From: Nostoc linckia FACHB-104
GTDB lineage: Bacteria > Cyanobacteriota > Cyanobacteriia > Cyanobacteriales > Nostocaceae
Length of the DNA: 64,000 nucleotides
Assembly (NCBI RefSeq): GCF_014696615.1
Contig: NZ_JACJQJ010000029.1
Coordinates: forward strand, 41,276-105,275
Reading direction: 5' to 3'
Below, in pieces: positions 38,607-48,312 of the stretch; the stretch's first letter is position 1, and every line of letters begins with the position of its first letter. The translations under genes and the position numbers were made by a program. The notes under the pieces were generated by a model. That model was not told the origin of the DNA, made no database searches, and saw only the letters and a program-made list of their open reading frames with translations.

Positions 38607-39425
38607 ATGGCTAGAACCAAGCAAGAGTGGACGCAAGCTAAGTTTGAGCGCTACATGAAGGAAGGTCGAGGTCAGGGTAGTGGAAAAAATTATCAACCCT
38701 GGATAAAAATTCAAGATTTTCCGTCAAAGGGTAGGGTATCCAGACCACCCGGTTGGAAAACAAACCGAGAGCATCATCTGTTCTCTGATAATGAGAAACG
38801 GTTATTTTATTTGTTTGAGTGGTCGGACAGCATTATCGATATAAGGGAGCAATTTCCTTTACTTGACTTAGACTTAGCGATTAATATTGCTACGGAAATG
38901 GGGATTGACTATCCCAAAGATCCTAATAATGAGACTCCCTATGTTTTAACTACAGACTTTATGTTATCTGTGAAGCAAGGGAAGCAGATAGTTGAAAAAG
39001 CTCGCACTTTCAAACTGGTTAAGGATTTAGGAACTAAATCTGTTGCTGAAAAATTTGAGCTAGAAAAGCGTTATTACGCAGCAAAAGGGATTGATTGGGG
39101 AATTATTACAGAGAAAGAAATTCCCATGTTTTTAGTCAAGAATGTTGAGTGGATTCATTCTAGTTATAAGTTAGAAGCAGCCGCAGAAATCAAGGTTGAT
39201 GAGTTACATAACATCGCAAATATTTTAAAGTCAAAATTGCAAAAAAGTGATTTTACCATTAATAAAATTACAAATTGCTTAGATAAAGAAATGAATTTAG
39301 AAGTAGGTACATCACTCTACATTTTTAAGCATCTCCTCGCCAATAAGAAAATAATTATGGATATGCAAACAAGCACAATATCTAGTTCTATCTCGGCTAG
39401 AGAAATTCAAAATATTATTTTCTAG
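38607..39425 (+). CDS. tnsA: TnsA-like transposase endonuclease
   Basis: TnsA cuts the 5' ends of the transposon, which makes cut-and-paste movement possible. The 272-residue protein has the PD-(D/E)XK-type active site: Glu63 in SDNEKRLFYLFEW, Asp117 in YVLTTDFML and Lys136 in ARTFKLVKDL. Their spacing is close to E63/D114/K132 of Tn7 TnsA. The C-terminal part (residues 170-272) is a winged-helix-like region expected to bind TnsB/TnsC. It is a separate gene, not fused to tnsB. Its start is the ATG at 38607 with AGGAG upstream. tnsB follows after 26 bp. Confidence 0.92.
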   Translation: MARTKQEWTQAKFERYMKEGRGQGSGKNYQPWIKIQDFPSKGRVSRPPGWKTNREHHLFSDNEKRLFYLFEWSDSIIDIREQFPLLDLDLAINIATEMGIDYPKDPNNETPYVLTTDFMLSVKQGKQIVEKARTFKLVKDLGTKSVAEKFELEKRYYAAKGIDWGIITEKEIPMFLVKNVEWIHSSYKLEAAAEIKVDELHNIANILKSKLQKSDFTINKITNCLDKEMNLEVGTSLYIFKHLLANKKIIMDMQTSTISSSISAREIQNIIF

Positions 39426-39451
39426 AAATTCGTATAATATTAGTTGTTCCT

Positions 39452-41680
39452 ATGAATAAGAATTTGTTTGTTAATGACTTAATTGAGTGGGTTGACGAAT
39501 CAGGAAACACTTCTGTGGAGAGAATTCTCTGGATTGATGAAGGTTATGTCATTGCCTTTACGATTAATATAAATGTCAAAACTGGATTTCCAGTGTCTAA
39601 AAGTATCTCAGATATTCAGGCAGCAATTAGTGAAGGTCATGCATTGAAGCTAAAAACAGACCCTTGGGCAAGAATAGTTAGAGATGAAGACTTATCTGCT
39701 AAAGAAAAAGAAATTAGAGATAAGTATTGGGATATTATTTCACCTATAGTAATTCAAGAACCATCTATATACTATCGAGATAAACGAGGCTCACTCATTA
39801 AACAAGTTGTAGAAAAATATAATCATAATAGACGTGAAGGAAAAATAATTGAAAGAAGCGTTTATCAGATTATTAGGAGATACTGGCAACGAGGGAAAGA
39901 TAAAAATTCTCTTTTACCTGATTATGCAAATTCTGGTGGTAAAGGCAAAGTAAGAGCATCTGGAGAGAAAAAAAGAGGAAGACCTAGAAAATATGCTCAT
40001 GAGCCAGAAATCGGTATAGGTATAAATATAACCGATGAAGATAAGAAAATATTTAGATTAGCAGTTACTAAGTTTTATCACAATCAAAAGGAAAATTTTT
40101 TGACAACTGCCTATGATTTAATGATTAAAAACTACTATTCAGAGGAAACTATTTATGATGATAATGGTGTCAAAAAACATATATTAATTCCCCCAGATAA
40201 ACGACCGACATTAACCCAGTTTAAATATTGGTATGACGTTGAACAAGGGGACATTAGAAAGAAAATAATTTCTCGTAGGGGAGCTAAAAAATATGCTCTG
40301 GAACATAGAGCAATTACAGGCAACTCCACAATGGAAACTATTGGCCCTGGTTCTAGATACCAAATAGATGCGACAATCGCAGACGTGTACCTAGTTTCTG
40401 CGTACAATCGCAACTGGATTGTTGGTAGACCTGTTATCTATGTGGTCATCGATGTTTTTAGCCGGATGATAACAGGAGTTTATGTTGGGTTTGAAGGCCC
40501 TTCTTGGATAGGAGCAATGATGGCTCTAGCAAATGCAGCCAGTAATAAAGTAGCATTTTGCAAAGAATACGGTATCGAGATTACAGAAGATGAATGGGCT
40601 TGTCATCATATTCCTGATGCAATTTTAGGAGATCGCGGCGAGTTAGCAGGAATGAAAGTAGAAACACTAATTCCCAATCTCGGTATTCGTATCGAAAATG
40701 CTGCACCCTACCGAGCAGATTGGAAGGGTTTAGTAGAAAGACATTTTGGCATCTTCCACGGTCATATAAAACCATTTGTGCCAGGTTACATAGACAAAGA
40801 TTTTAGGGAAAGAGGAGCAAGAGACTATCGACTTGATAGCAAGCTTGATATAGAGCAATTTACTGAAATCATTATTAAAATAATTCTCTACCACAACAAT
40901 GAAAATTACTTAGATAACTATGAAAGAGATGAGGCAATGATAGCTGATGATGTTCTCCCCATACCTAGAGAATTATGGCAGTGGGGAATTGCAAATCGTT
41001 CAGGTAGACTTAGGACTATTCCTGAAGATATTGTTAAGCTGAATTTAATGCCAACAGAAAACGCAACGATTACAGAACGTGGCATTAAATTTAAAGGAAT
41101 GTACTACACATGTGAAAAAGCAAAAAACGAATTTTGGTTTGAGAAAGCTAGGAGCAATTCACTTTCTAAATTAGAGAAGAAATTAGAAATTTCATATGAT
41201 ATCAGAAAACCTGACTATATATATCTTCGTTCGCCTGATGGTAGAGACTTTGAGAAATGTTTTCTTTTAGAATCAGAATCAAAATATCTTAATAAGAATT
41301 TACATGAAATTGAATATTTATTTGCTTTTGAAGAGTTGCAGAAACAAAAAAATAAGGGTTTGAAACAGCAACAGAAAGTTGATTTAATCACAGAAATTGA
41401 AAGTGTTGTTAATAAAGCAAAAAAAATGACCGAGGAAACGAAAGATGATAAACTGAGCAATAGAAAAAGAACCGCTGGTATTCGAGATAATAGAAGTGTT
41501 GAAAAATCTAAACGTCGAGAAATTGAAGGTTTTGAATTAGAAAAGAGTGATAATAAAAATACTAGCAATACTGTGGATACTGAAAGTCAAAAAGTAGAGC
41601 AGCCACAATCATTGCAACCTAATTATCTTGATATTCTTCGACAGAAGCGAGAGGAACGAAAGCGTGAACAAGATAGATGA
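39452..41680 (+). CDS. tnsB: TnsB-like DDE transposase
   Basis: TnsB binds the transposon ends and joins the 3' strands to the target. The 742-residue protein has N-terminal DNA-binding domains, then an integrase core. The triad is Asp306 (YQIDATIADV), Asp394 (ILGDRGELAG) and Glu429 (GLVERHFG). The spacing D-88-D-35-E equals that of Tn7 TnsB (D273, D361, E396). The C-terminal 100 residues are Lys/Glu-rich and probably contact TnsC. Its end overlaps the likely tnsC start by 17 bp. Confidence 0.95.
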   Translation: MNKNLFVNDLIEWVDESGNTSVERILWIDEGYVIAFTININVKTGFPVSKSISDIQAAISEGHALKLKTDPWARIVRDEDLSAKEKEIRDKYWDIISPIVIQEPSIYYRDKRGSLIKQVVEKYNHNRREGKIIERSVYQIIRRYWQRGKDKNSLLPDYANSGGKGKVRASGEKKRGRPRKYAHEPEIGIGINITDEDKKIFRLAVTKFYHNQKENFLTTAYDLMIKNYYSEETIYDDNGVKKHILIPPDKRPTLTQFKYWYDVEQGDIRKKIISRRGAKKYALEHRAITGNSTMETIGPGSRYQIDATIADVYLVSAYNRNWIVGRPVIYVVIDVFSRMITGVYVGFEGPSWIGAMMALANAASNKVAFCKEYGIEITEDEWACHHIPDAILGDRGELAGMKVETLIPNLGIRIENAAPYRADWKGLVERHFGIFHGHIKPFVPGYIDKDFRERGARDYRLDSKLDIEQFTEIIIKIILYHNNENYLDNYERDEAMIADDVLPIPRELWQWGIANRSGRLRTIPEDIVKLNLMPTENATITERGIKFKGMYYTCEKAKNEFWFEKARSNSLSKLEKKLEISYDIRKPDYIYLRSPDGRDFEKCFLLESESKYLNKNLHEIEYLFAFEELQKQKNKGLKQQQKVDLITEIESVVNKAKKMTEETKDDKLSNRKRTAGIRDNRSVEKSKRREIEGFELEKSDNKNTSNTVDTESQKVEQPQSLQPNYLDILRQKREERKREQDR

Positions 41681-43352
41681 TTGGAGATGGGTTGATATTC
41701 CAAATGGTGAATCTGCTGCTGTAGCTAAATATAATGACCATAAATTACCAGAGTACAATAATCACCCTTTGATTCAAGCATTGCCTCCAATCCTTTCTGG
41801 AGAAGAATTTATTGAAAAAGCAATAATACTTCCCAGTTACGCGCCTGAAGAGAGGGAATTGGCTGCACACCGTCGATTTCACTGCGTTGAACGATTATCT
41901 AGATACTTTCAACCTTTGAATAAAACAGTCAATTTACAGCAGGTTATGTGTGCATTATTAATGCAGGGCTACATAGCACGTAATATTTTAAAACCTGAAT
42001 ATGCACGCCGATCCCGACAAATTTATGAAGCAATAAAAGCGGGAGATGGTAAAAATTTAGATGTTTATGTAAATGTTCCTACATCCACATCCGCATCTGG
42101 TTTAACATTAATTGGCCCATCAGGGATGGGTAAATCTACTAATTTTAGTAATATTCTTAATTTATATCCTCAAGTAATTCTGCATCCAGAATACAGTACT
42201 TACCAAATTGTTTGGTTAAAAGTCGATTGTCCTCATGCTGGTTCTCTCAAAGGCTTATGTACAGATATATTTGTTGGTATAGATAGGCTACTGGGAACCA
42301 ACTATTTCAAGAAATTTGGTGCATCACGAAATTCTGAAGATTATATGCTGGCTCAAGTCGCTCAAATCGCTCATACCCACCATTTGGGAGTTTTAGTGAT
42401 TGATGAGATGCAAAATTTAGTGACAGCAAGAAGAAGTTGCTCTGATATGCTGAATTTCTTAGTAAAAATGGATAACATCATTGGAGTTCCTGTTATTCGT
42501 ATTGGTACCAATGAAGCTTTTCCAATTCTTCAAGGTAATTTTAGAAATGCTAGAAGGGGAACTGGTGAAGGAAGCGTTATTTGGGACAGGATGAGAAATG
42601 ATGATGAATGGTATTTTTTCATGGAGACCATGTGGGAGTATCAATGGACAAAAATATCTACTGATTTTTCTGATGAGCTTAATGATGTTTTTTATGATGA
42701 AAGTCAAGGAATTATTGATATTGCCATTAAGCTTTATAAAATGGTTCAATGGAGAGCTATTTCATTGAGTGGGAAAGAGGAAATAAATGTCAATTTAATT
42801 AAACAATCTGCCAAAGACGGATTATTTTTAGTAAAACCAATGCTAAATGCTATCCGCTCTGGAGATAAGGAGTGGATGATTAAGTATAAAGATATAGCTC
42901 CTATTGATACTACAGAATATTACAATCAGTCTTTGTCTAATCTTCAAACTAATAACCTAAAAGAAATTAGCAGATTAGCGAAAAAACAGCAGACTGAAAA
43001 TGGACATTTATCAGCAACTCAACGTCATATAATTCTTGAACTTTTAGGATTAGATGTAGAACCACAATTAGCCAAGAAATGTGCAGCACAGGTAATTACT
43101 TCTGGCGAAGAAGATGCTGATATTCCTATTTTGGTAAAACAAGCTTATGCTCTAGCTTTGGGGGGGCAAGTTCAAGAGAATACTATAACGAAAGTGAGAA
43201 CTCGCATATTAAAATCAAAGCCAAAATATCAAGTAAATGATATTAGACTAATTGTGGAAAAAGCAAAGAAAAATCAAACTAGTGCATATGAAGGCTTGAA
43301 ATCGATAGGAATTATCAAAGATCCAGTTCAGGATTTTATCACTATCACCTAA
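41664..43352 (+). CDS. tnsC: TnsC-like AAA+ regulator
   Basis: TnsC is the ATPase that links the target selector to the TnsA-TnsB transposase. I place the start at the GTG 41664 (VNKIDDW) with GAGAGGAAC upstream, giving 562 residues; a TTG at 41628 would add 12. Walker A is GPSGMGKST at residues 151-159 and Walker B is VLVIDEMQN near 243-250. RIGTNEA follows as sensor 1. It is larger than the short TnsC of type V-K systems and fits the Tn7-type protein, which also contacts TnsA. Confidence 0.92.
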   Translation: MNKIDDWRWVDIPNGESAAVAKYNDHKLPEYNNHPLIQALPPILSGEEFIEKAIILPSYAPEERELAAHRRFHCVERLSRYFQPLNKTVNLQQVMCALLMQGYIARNILKPEYARRSRQIYEAIKAGDGKNLDVYVNVPTSTSASGLTLIGPSGMGKSTNFSNILNLYPQVILHPEYSTYQIVWLKVDCPHAGSLKGLCTDIFVGIDRLLGTNYFKKFGASRNSEDYMLAQVAQIAHTHHLGVLVIDEMQNLVTARRSCSDMLNFLVKMDNIIGVPVIRIGTNEAFPILQGNFRNARRGTGEGSVIWDRMRNDDEWYFFMETMWEYQWTKISTDFSDELNDVFYDESQGIIDIAIKLYKMVQWRAISLSGKEEINVNLIKQSAKDGLFLVKPMLNAIRSGDKEWMIKYKDIAPIDTTEYYNQSLSNLQTNNLKEISRLAKKQQTENGHLSATQRHIILELLGLDVEPQLAKKCAAQVITSGEEDADIPILVKQAYALALGGQVQENTITKVRTRILKSKPKYQVNDIRLIVEKAKKNQTSAYEGLKSIGIIKDPVQDFITIT

Positions 43353-43356
43353 TTCT

Positions 43357-44304
43357 ATGCTTAGTTTCTTCCCAACCCTATATCCTGATGAGCTTTTATA
43401 TAGCGCCTTGGCTAGATACCATATCAGAAGCGGCAACAAAAGTTTTCGGCAAACTGACATAGAATTATTTGGCTTCCATTCGCAACAACTTAGTAAAGTT
43501 ACTTTAACTAATAACTTAAATTATTTAGTCAATAATCTACCTTTCTATTCCAGAAAAAGAGTAGATCATCTTCTTTGCAATCACACATTATACCCTTTTT
43601 ATGCTAGTTTCTTAACTCAACAAGAAATCTTTTTATTAGGAGATTCAATCAAGAAAAAATTTCATGGCTCTGTATTTGAGATTGCTAAACTATCTTTGAA
43701 GTCTACAGGCAACGAAAAAAAGTTTTTAAAATTTTGCCCTGTGTGCCTGGAAGAAGAGATTCAACAATATGGAGAGCCTTACTGGCATAGAAGTCACCAA
43801 ATTCCAGGCATATACGTGTGTCTCAATCACAACTCATTTTTGCATGATAGTACAGTAATGATAGAAACTAAAGGTATACATTATCATGCTGCAAGTTCAG
43901 AGAATTGCTTGAGGAGTGATAGTCAATTTAGCGATTCATATCAAACATTAACTCAGCTATTAATACTTGCTAAAGATATAGAGTGGCTCATTAGTAGTAA
44001 TTTCTGTTTTCAAGGGTTATCTTGGCTGCGTAATCAATATCAATCATATTTAATTAAACGCGAATTTTTAACAGTACTACCTGGGAATAAGCTTAAGTTG
44101 CATGAAACAGAGCTTTGTCAATCCATTTTTGAGATGTACAGCCAAGATTTTTTATCAATTGTGAATATAAATTTCATAAGAAATCCTGCTAAATATTTAT
44201 CCCATTGTCTACTTGCTTGTGATGTAAACCCAGTAATTGATCGGATAACTCATATTTTAATGATAAAGTTTTTGGCAAACTCTTTAGAGTGGTTTTTTAT
44301 ATAA
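43357..44304 (+). CDS. tniQ: TniQ target-selection protein
   Basis: The 315-residue protein begins MLSFFPTLYPDELLYSALARYH, the usual TniQ opening. It has a zinc-finger region with CPVC (about 127-130) and CLNH (about 154-157), plus YWHRSHQIPGIYVC between them. TniQ joins the Cascade complex and recruits TnsC to the guide-selected site. It is four bases downstream of tnsC. It is much shorter than Tn7 TnsD (508 residues), and no second TniQ/TnsD gene is seen in the window. Confidence 0.93.
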   Translation: MLSFFPTLYPDELLYSALARYHIRSGNKSFRQTDIELFGFHSQQLSKVTLTNNLNYLVNNLPFYSRKRVDHLLCNHTLYPFYASFLTQQEIFLLGDSIKKKFHGSVFEIAKLSLKSTGNEKKFLKFCPVCLEEEIQQYGEPYWHRSHQIPGIYVCLNHNSFLHDSTVMIETKGIHYHAASSENCLRSDSQFSDSYQTLTQLLILAKDIEWLISSNFCFQGLSWLRNQYQSYLIKREFLTVLPGNKLKLHETELCQSIFEMYSQDFLSIVNINFIRNPAKYLSHCLLACDVNPVIDRITHILMIKFLANSLEWFFI

Positions 44305-44387
44305 GTTTTTATTTTTAATTATTTATTTAATGTCTAATTAATTAACATTTTTTATTATCAAATTTAGTTAATTCAGGTATTATAAAT

Positions 44388-44461
44388 AAATAGCACTAAC
44401 TGAGTGAATAAATTAGTGCTATTTACCAAAGTTTTAGTTTTGCTGAAATTAGTAACTTTGG
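44388..44461 (+). terminator. Two consecutive hairpins between tniQ and cas6
   Basis: The first is the perfect 12-bp repeat AAATAGCACTAA / TTAGTGCTATTT (44388-44424). The second is CCAAAGTT / AACTTTGG (44426-44461). They split the operon into transposition and CRISPR halves and could act as terminator or attenuator. Confidence 0.6.
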
Positions 44462-44480
44462 CAAATTACTAGTAATGGCT

Positions 44481-44495
44481 TCTCCAAAAGGGAGA
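44481..44495 (+). promoter_or_regulatory. Small hairpin covering the cas6 ribosome site
   Basis: TCTCC (44481-44485), a five-base loop, and GGAGA (44491-44495). The right arm is the ribosome site six bases before the cas6 ATG. The stem is short, so the effect is uncertain. Confidence 0.35.
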
Positions 44496-44500
44496 GTTTA

Positions 44501-45118
44501 ATGACTCAGTTTCCTTACGTAGACTTGAGCTTTAGCATCATTGGTCATACTTTGCCCATAGACCACGGCTATGAGTTATATGCTGCACTTACCCATTTAC
44601 AGTCTAAACTCCATTCTTTAGATGACCTTAGTATTCAAACTATTCCTGGTATTCCTGATGGAAACGGTTCATTGCGTCTCAATGACCACTCTAGACTGAG
44701 GATTCGCCTACCAGTAGATAAAATACCGTTAGTTTATCCCTTTGCTGGTAAATCGCTAACAATTGGCAAGCACAAAATTCGTTTAGACATTCCCCAAATA
44801 TATGTCCTTCGTGCTGTGGAGGAATTGCGATCGCGCATCGTTGTGATCAAAGGCTATGAAGAACCAGAGACCTTTTTAAAAGCAGCACAGCGCCAAATAA
44901 AGAAACTAGGTATCCAGGGAACACCTAGCATCCCCATAAACGCTAATGGCAAACCAAAACTTAGAACTATCAAAATCAAACAGTTTAAAGTTGTAGGTTT
45001 TAGCTTGGAAGTCACGAATCTCTGCAATGAAGATTCGTTGAGTTTGCAAATACACGGTATTGGTGGAAAGCAGAAGATGGGTTGTGGAGTCTTTGTCCCA
45101 AGCAAGGAAAAACAATAA
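44501..45118 (+). CDS. cas6: Cas6 crRNA-processing endoribonuclease (MYXAN/Cmx6-like)
   Basis: Cas6 cuts the repeat RNA and stays on the crRNA 3' hairpin. The 205-residue protein matches Cas6/Cmx6 of the type I-B MYXAN branch: YVDLSFSIIGHTLPIDHGYE at the start, RLRIRLPVDKIP, and the C-terminal glycine-rich loop GIGGKQKMGCGVF that ends RAMP-fold Cas6 proteins. His16 and His22 (IGHTLPIDH) are candidate catalytic residues. It starts at the ATG at 44501 with GGAG upstream. Confidence 0.88.
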   Translation: MTQFPYVDLSFSIIGHTLPIDHGYELYAALTHLQSKLHSLDDLSIQTIPGIPDGNGSLRLNDHSRLRIRLPVDKIPLVYPFAGKSLTIGKHKIRLDIPQIYVLRAVEELRSRIVVIKGYEEPETFLKAAQRQIKKLGIQGTPSIPINANGKPKLRTIKIKQFKVVGFSLEVTNLCNEDSLSLQIHGIGGKQKMGCGVFVPSKEKQ

Positions 45119-45135
45119 AAGTTGCTCGAATATCT

Positions 45136-46668
45136 ATGATTGAGAATGCAATTAATTCCAAAATTCAACTAGATCTGAGCGATCCAACTATGACATGGTT
45201 GCACCGTGCAGGGATGGCAGGACTTTGGATGACACTCAAGCAGTTAGAACAACTATATCCAATACCCCAAAAAAGACCAGGTAGTTTAACTTGGTTACTG
45301 ACTCCGCGCACTATCAGTCTTTACTGGGAAAGTGAAGATTTCAGTGTTTTAGACTGGTTACTTAAGCAATCATTCCAAATTAGTAATGAAGGATTAATCA
45401 AGCTCACTGCTTTGAATTTTGTAGAATTGGATCTTCAAACACAGATAATAATCCACTTAGGAATTACAGGAACATTTCTCCAACATAATCAGTTTTTTAA
45501 GTCAGCAGGCAAAGAATCCATATCGCTGGCTGTTAATGGTGTAAAACTTGTAGATGAGTATCAAAAAGCTGCATCCTATGCTCATCAGCATTTTGCCAAA
45601 AAGCTCTGCACTAAAGATGGGCAATTATTGCAAGAGCCAATTGGTATAGCAGGTTGGCTTTATCCAGGAGCAGTGGTTCGTCATTATGCTTTTAAAGCAC
45701 AAACTAAATTTCAGGAAAAACCAGAACATGCTCTAGCTTTATTATTTGCACCTGTAGCATGTCAATATTTTATTTTGCGCTCGCACACCCAAGCAACAAC
45801 GAAGCAGTATGCCTTAGTTATACCTGAAGTAAATGATCTAGAAGTTTATAGTGCACGTTTCTCAAATTTAGGCGACTTGAGTTGCAAACATTTCTATGTA
45901 TCTAGTTTAGGAGATGCAGGGTTAAGATTTCTTAGTTATGAAATAGCTAGAGAGCTAGTTCAACAGCATAAACTCCAAAGATGTCAGGTAATTTCATTTA
46001 GAAATGTAACTTGGTCAAAACAGCAAAAAACGCGCACAGAAGTTGCTTTAGTAGAAGCAAATGAAGAAGTTCAGCTTCACTACAAGCTGGTTATTAGTTG
46101 TTTTCCTGAATACGAAGTTTTTAAACATAGTTCAGGCAATTTCATCATTACCAGTATGTGTCAATGCATAATTGCTGATAACCTAGCAAATAGTTTACCT
46201 TGGTGGTCTAATTTCTATGCCTTAACTAAAACTAAAAATTCATTTAAACAAATTTTTCACGAAAAAGAGGGAATCTGCAAAATGATTCAAAATTTTGAAT
46301 GGAACATCAATGAATATAAATTGTTTATTGAAACTTGTCATGAAGCATTAAAAGTAATATATGCAAAAATTTATAGCAAGACAAAAGAAGATGAATATGC
46401 ACAAATAGAGCGAGAAAATACACGTATTATATCTCAATTAGGACGTTGTACAAATGCTGCTACTTTTCGGGAATTTATTTCCAGACTCTGGGGAAGAGCA
46501 GGACATCTTTCAACTCTTGAAGAGCATTGGGAAGAATTACTACCAGTAACTACAGGAATGATAGATTGGAAGATAGCAAGAGATTTAACTATTATTGCTA
46601 TTGCTAGTTATCCAATAAAACGAAATAAAAATGCTCAAAATTTAAAGCAAGAGCCAACGAAGGCTTAG
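45136..46668 (+). CDS. cas8: Cas8 large subunit (Cas8a1/Cmx1-like, type I-B)
   Basis: Cas8 recognises the PAM and helps Cascade open the target DNA. I use the ATG at 45136 (MIENAINSKIQLDLSD), giving 510 residues. TMTWLHRAGMAGLWMTLKQL is characteristic of the MYXAN-type Cas8a1/Cmx1 proteins. Otherwise the sequence is diverse, as usual for Cas8. No nuclease motif is visible. The gene follows cas6 with an 18-bp gap and leads into cas7. Confidence 0.85.
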   Translation: MIENAINSKIQLDLSDPTMTWLHRAGMAGLWMTLKQLEQLYPIPQKRPGSLTWLLTPRTISLYWESEDFSVLDWLLKQSFQISNEGLIKLTALNFVELDLQTQIIIHLGITGTFLQHNQFFKSAGKESISLAVNGVKLVDEYQKAASYAHQHFAKKLCTKDGQLLQEPIGIAGWLYPGAVVRHYAFKAQTKFQEKPEHALALLFAPVACQYFILRSHTQATTKQYALVIPEVNDLEVYSARFSNLGDLSCKHFYVSSLGDAGLRFLSYEIARELVQQHKLQRCQVISFRNVTWSKQQKTRTEVALVEANEEVQLHYKLVISCFPEYEVFKHSSGNFIITSMCQCIIADNLANSLPWWSNFYALTKTKNSFKQIFHEKEGICKMIQNFEWNINEYKLFIETCHEALKVIYAKIYSKTKEDEYAQIERENTRIISQLGRCTNAATFREFISRLWGRAGHLSTLEEHWEELLPVTTGMIDWKIARDLTIIAIASYPIKRNKNAQNLKQEPTKA

Positions 46669-46730
46669 TAAAGCTTACAAAAATTTAATATTAATGTATC
46701 AAAAGGTGTTAAGTTATAAGGATTTTGCAC

Positions 46731-47678
46731 ATGTTCCATCTTTACGGCAATATTTTGACTTGTTACGGAACTGCAGCTAATAATCGTGGAGAAAATGAAG
46801 GTAACATCACTACTTTACAAAAAATATTTTGGAAAGGAGAAGTTCACACTACTGTTTCTGCTGAAGCTATTCGTTGGGCATTGCGGTATTACTGGCAAAA
46901 TATGGGTTATCCAGTCAATCTAGTTTGGGATGAGAATGCTCAACCAGAGGCAGATTACATATTGCAAGATGCCAATCATGACAATGCACGTTTTATTGAT
47001 GATGATGTATTGGGATTTATGAATTTAGAAGCAGCAAAAGTTGAAGCTGCTATCAAAATCGAAACTGATGTTCAGGACGAAGCATCTTCTAATAAGAATA
47101 AAAAACCTGCCAAGGGCAAAACAAAGCCAAAAGGTACTAAATTGACTAAAAGGGGTGTACTAGAGGTAACTCGTGCTGTATCAATGATTCCTTATAGTGG
47201 AAATATTACCTTTAATGCTGTAAGTGGAAAAAAAAGTAATACTTCTCTTTATGGCACAGAAGTTCATGCTACTCGTTATCAGTATGGGTTTGCAGTAACT
47301 CCTAATAGTCTCAAAGATAAATCTCGGATTAATGCTATTCTGGATGGCTTAATTTCGATTGGTGAAGTCGGAGGAAATCATGCTCGTTTTCTATATGATT
47401 TCTCTCCTGAGAGTATTATTCTTAGATGGACACATGATTTTTCTCCTCGCTTTCTCTATTGCTTTGCAGAGGATGAACGAGGACAATTATCAGTTCTTAA
47501 CTTAAGAGGACGGATAGAGGCTGGAGATATTAATCCTAAAGAATTATGGATAGGAGGAGCTATTTCTAACAGTCTAGGAGATTTAGGAGCAAATGTATTT
47601 TCTGGAGTGAAGGCAGCATCAGAAGCATTAAAACAGGTGATTGCTAAAGATTTGCAGTTGTCTTCTAGGAGTTTGTAG
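46731..47678 (+). CDS. cas7: Cas7 backbone subunit (Cst2/DevR family)
   Basis: Cas7 forms the helical backbone of Cascade along the crRNA. The 315-residue product (ATG at 46731, ribosome site AAGG near 46718) has the DevR/Cst2 opening HLYGNILTCYGTAANNRGEN. VHTTVSAEAIRWALRYYWQ follows, and later TKRGVLEVTRAVSMIPYSGN and SLYGTEVHATRYQYGFAV. A Lys-rich insert (residues 117-142) lies in a loop. The cas5 start is one base after its stop. Confidence 0.9.
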   Translation: MFHLYGNILTCYGTAANNRGENEGNITTLQKIFWKGEVHTTVSAEAIRWALRYYWQNMGYPVNLVWDENAQPEADYILQDANHDNARFIDDDVLGFMNLEAAKVEAAIKIETDVQDEASSNKNKKPAKGKTKPKGTKLTKRGVLEVTRAVSMIPYSGNITFNAVSGKKSNTSLYGTEVHATRYQYGFAVTPNSLKDKSRINAILDGLISIGEVGGNHARFLYDFSPESIILRWTHDFSPRFLYCFAEDERGQLSVLNLRGRIEAGDINPKELWIGGAISNSLGDLGANVFSGVKAASEALKQVIAKDLQLSSRSL

Positions 47679-47679
47679 C

Positions 47680-48312
47680 ATGACAACTATCACATTAAAA
47701 GTTGAAGTTCCCATCGCTTGTTTTCGTGAATCTCGTGCTAGGGAATATGTCAAAACTTATCCAGTACCACCACCATCGACGGTTTATGGAATGCTGTTAT
47801 CTCTAGTAGGAGAGGAAAATAGGTACAAACATTGTGGCGTAAACCTAGCGATCGCATTGTTATCTAACCCAGAAAAATCAGTTGTGATGCGGAAATTTCG
47901 GAGATTTAAACATAAGGATATCCAGCATCCTAGTAATGCTAAACCTGACTACCAGGAGTTATTGACAAATATTGAATTTTTTGTTTGGGTGACTAAAGGA
48001 ACAGATAAGGCTAAGCCAACTTTAGCAGAACGATTGCAGCAAGCATTTGCTAATCCTACCTCGATCAATCGTTTTGGTGGACTGTGCTTAGGTGAAAGTC
48101 GGGATTTAGTTAATGCTGTGACTCTTTCACCGCAAAAAAAGGATGAGGAGCTACTGCGGTGGTTAGTTCAAGATGAAGATGGTTTAATAACTTTGCCGTA
48201 TTGGGTGGATCATGTTGGATCACGGGGAACACGGTGGTTGCATTATATACTTCAAGATTCCCAACTATGGCAACCACCTGAGTTGTCGTGGACTGTAATT
48301 CAAAGTACTTGA
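47680..48312 (+). CDS. cas5: Cas5 (DevS/Cmx5 family)
   Basis: Cas5 caps the crRNA 5' handle in Cascade. The 210-residue protein starts at the ATG at 47680 with TAGGAG upstream. It shows the Cas5/DevS pattern: LKVEVPIACFRESRAREYVKTY and PVPPPSTVYGMLLSLVGEE near the start, then RFGGLCLGESRDLV. It is the last cas gene; the CRISPR array follows 270 bp downstream. Confidence 0.9.
   Translation: MTTITLKVEVPIACFRESRAREYVKTYPVPPPSTVYGMLLSLVGEENRYKHCGVNLAIALLSNPEKSVVMRKFRRFKHKDIQHPSNAKPDYQELLTNIEFFVWVTKGTDKAKPTLAERLQQAFANPTSINRFGGLCLGESRDLVNAVTLSPQKKDEELLRWLVQDEDGLITLPYWVDHVGSRGTRWLHYILQDSQLWQPPELSWTVIQST

Noticed and set aside
44501..48312. Assignment of the cas genes to type I-D
   Set aside because: No Cas10d-like HD/palm protein and no Csc1/Csc2 sequences; Cas7 and Cas5 resemble DevR and DevS, and Cas6/Cas8 the MYXAN proteins, which places the set in type I-B.
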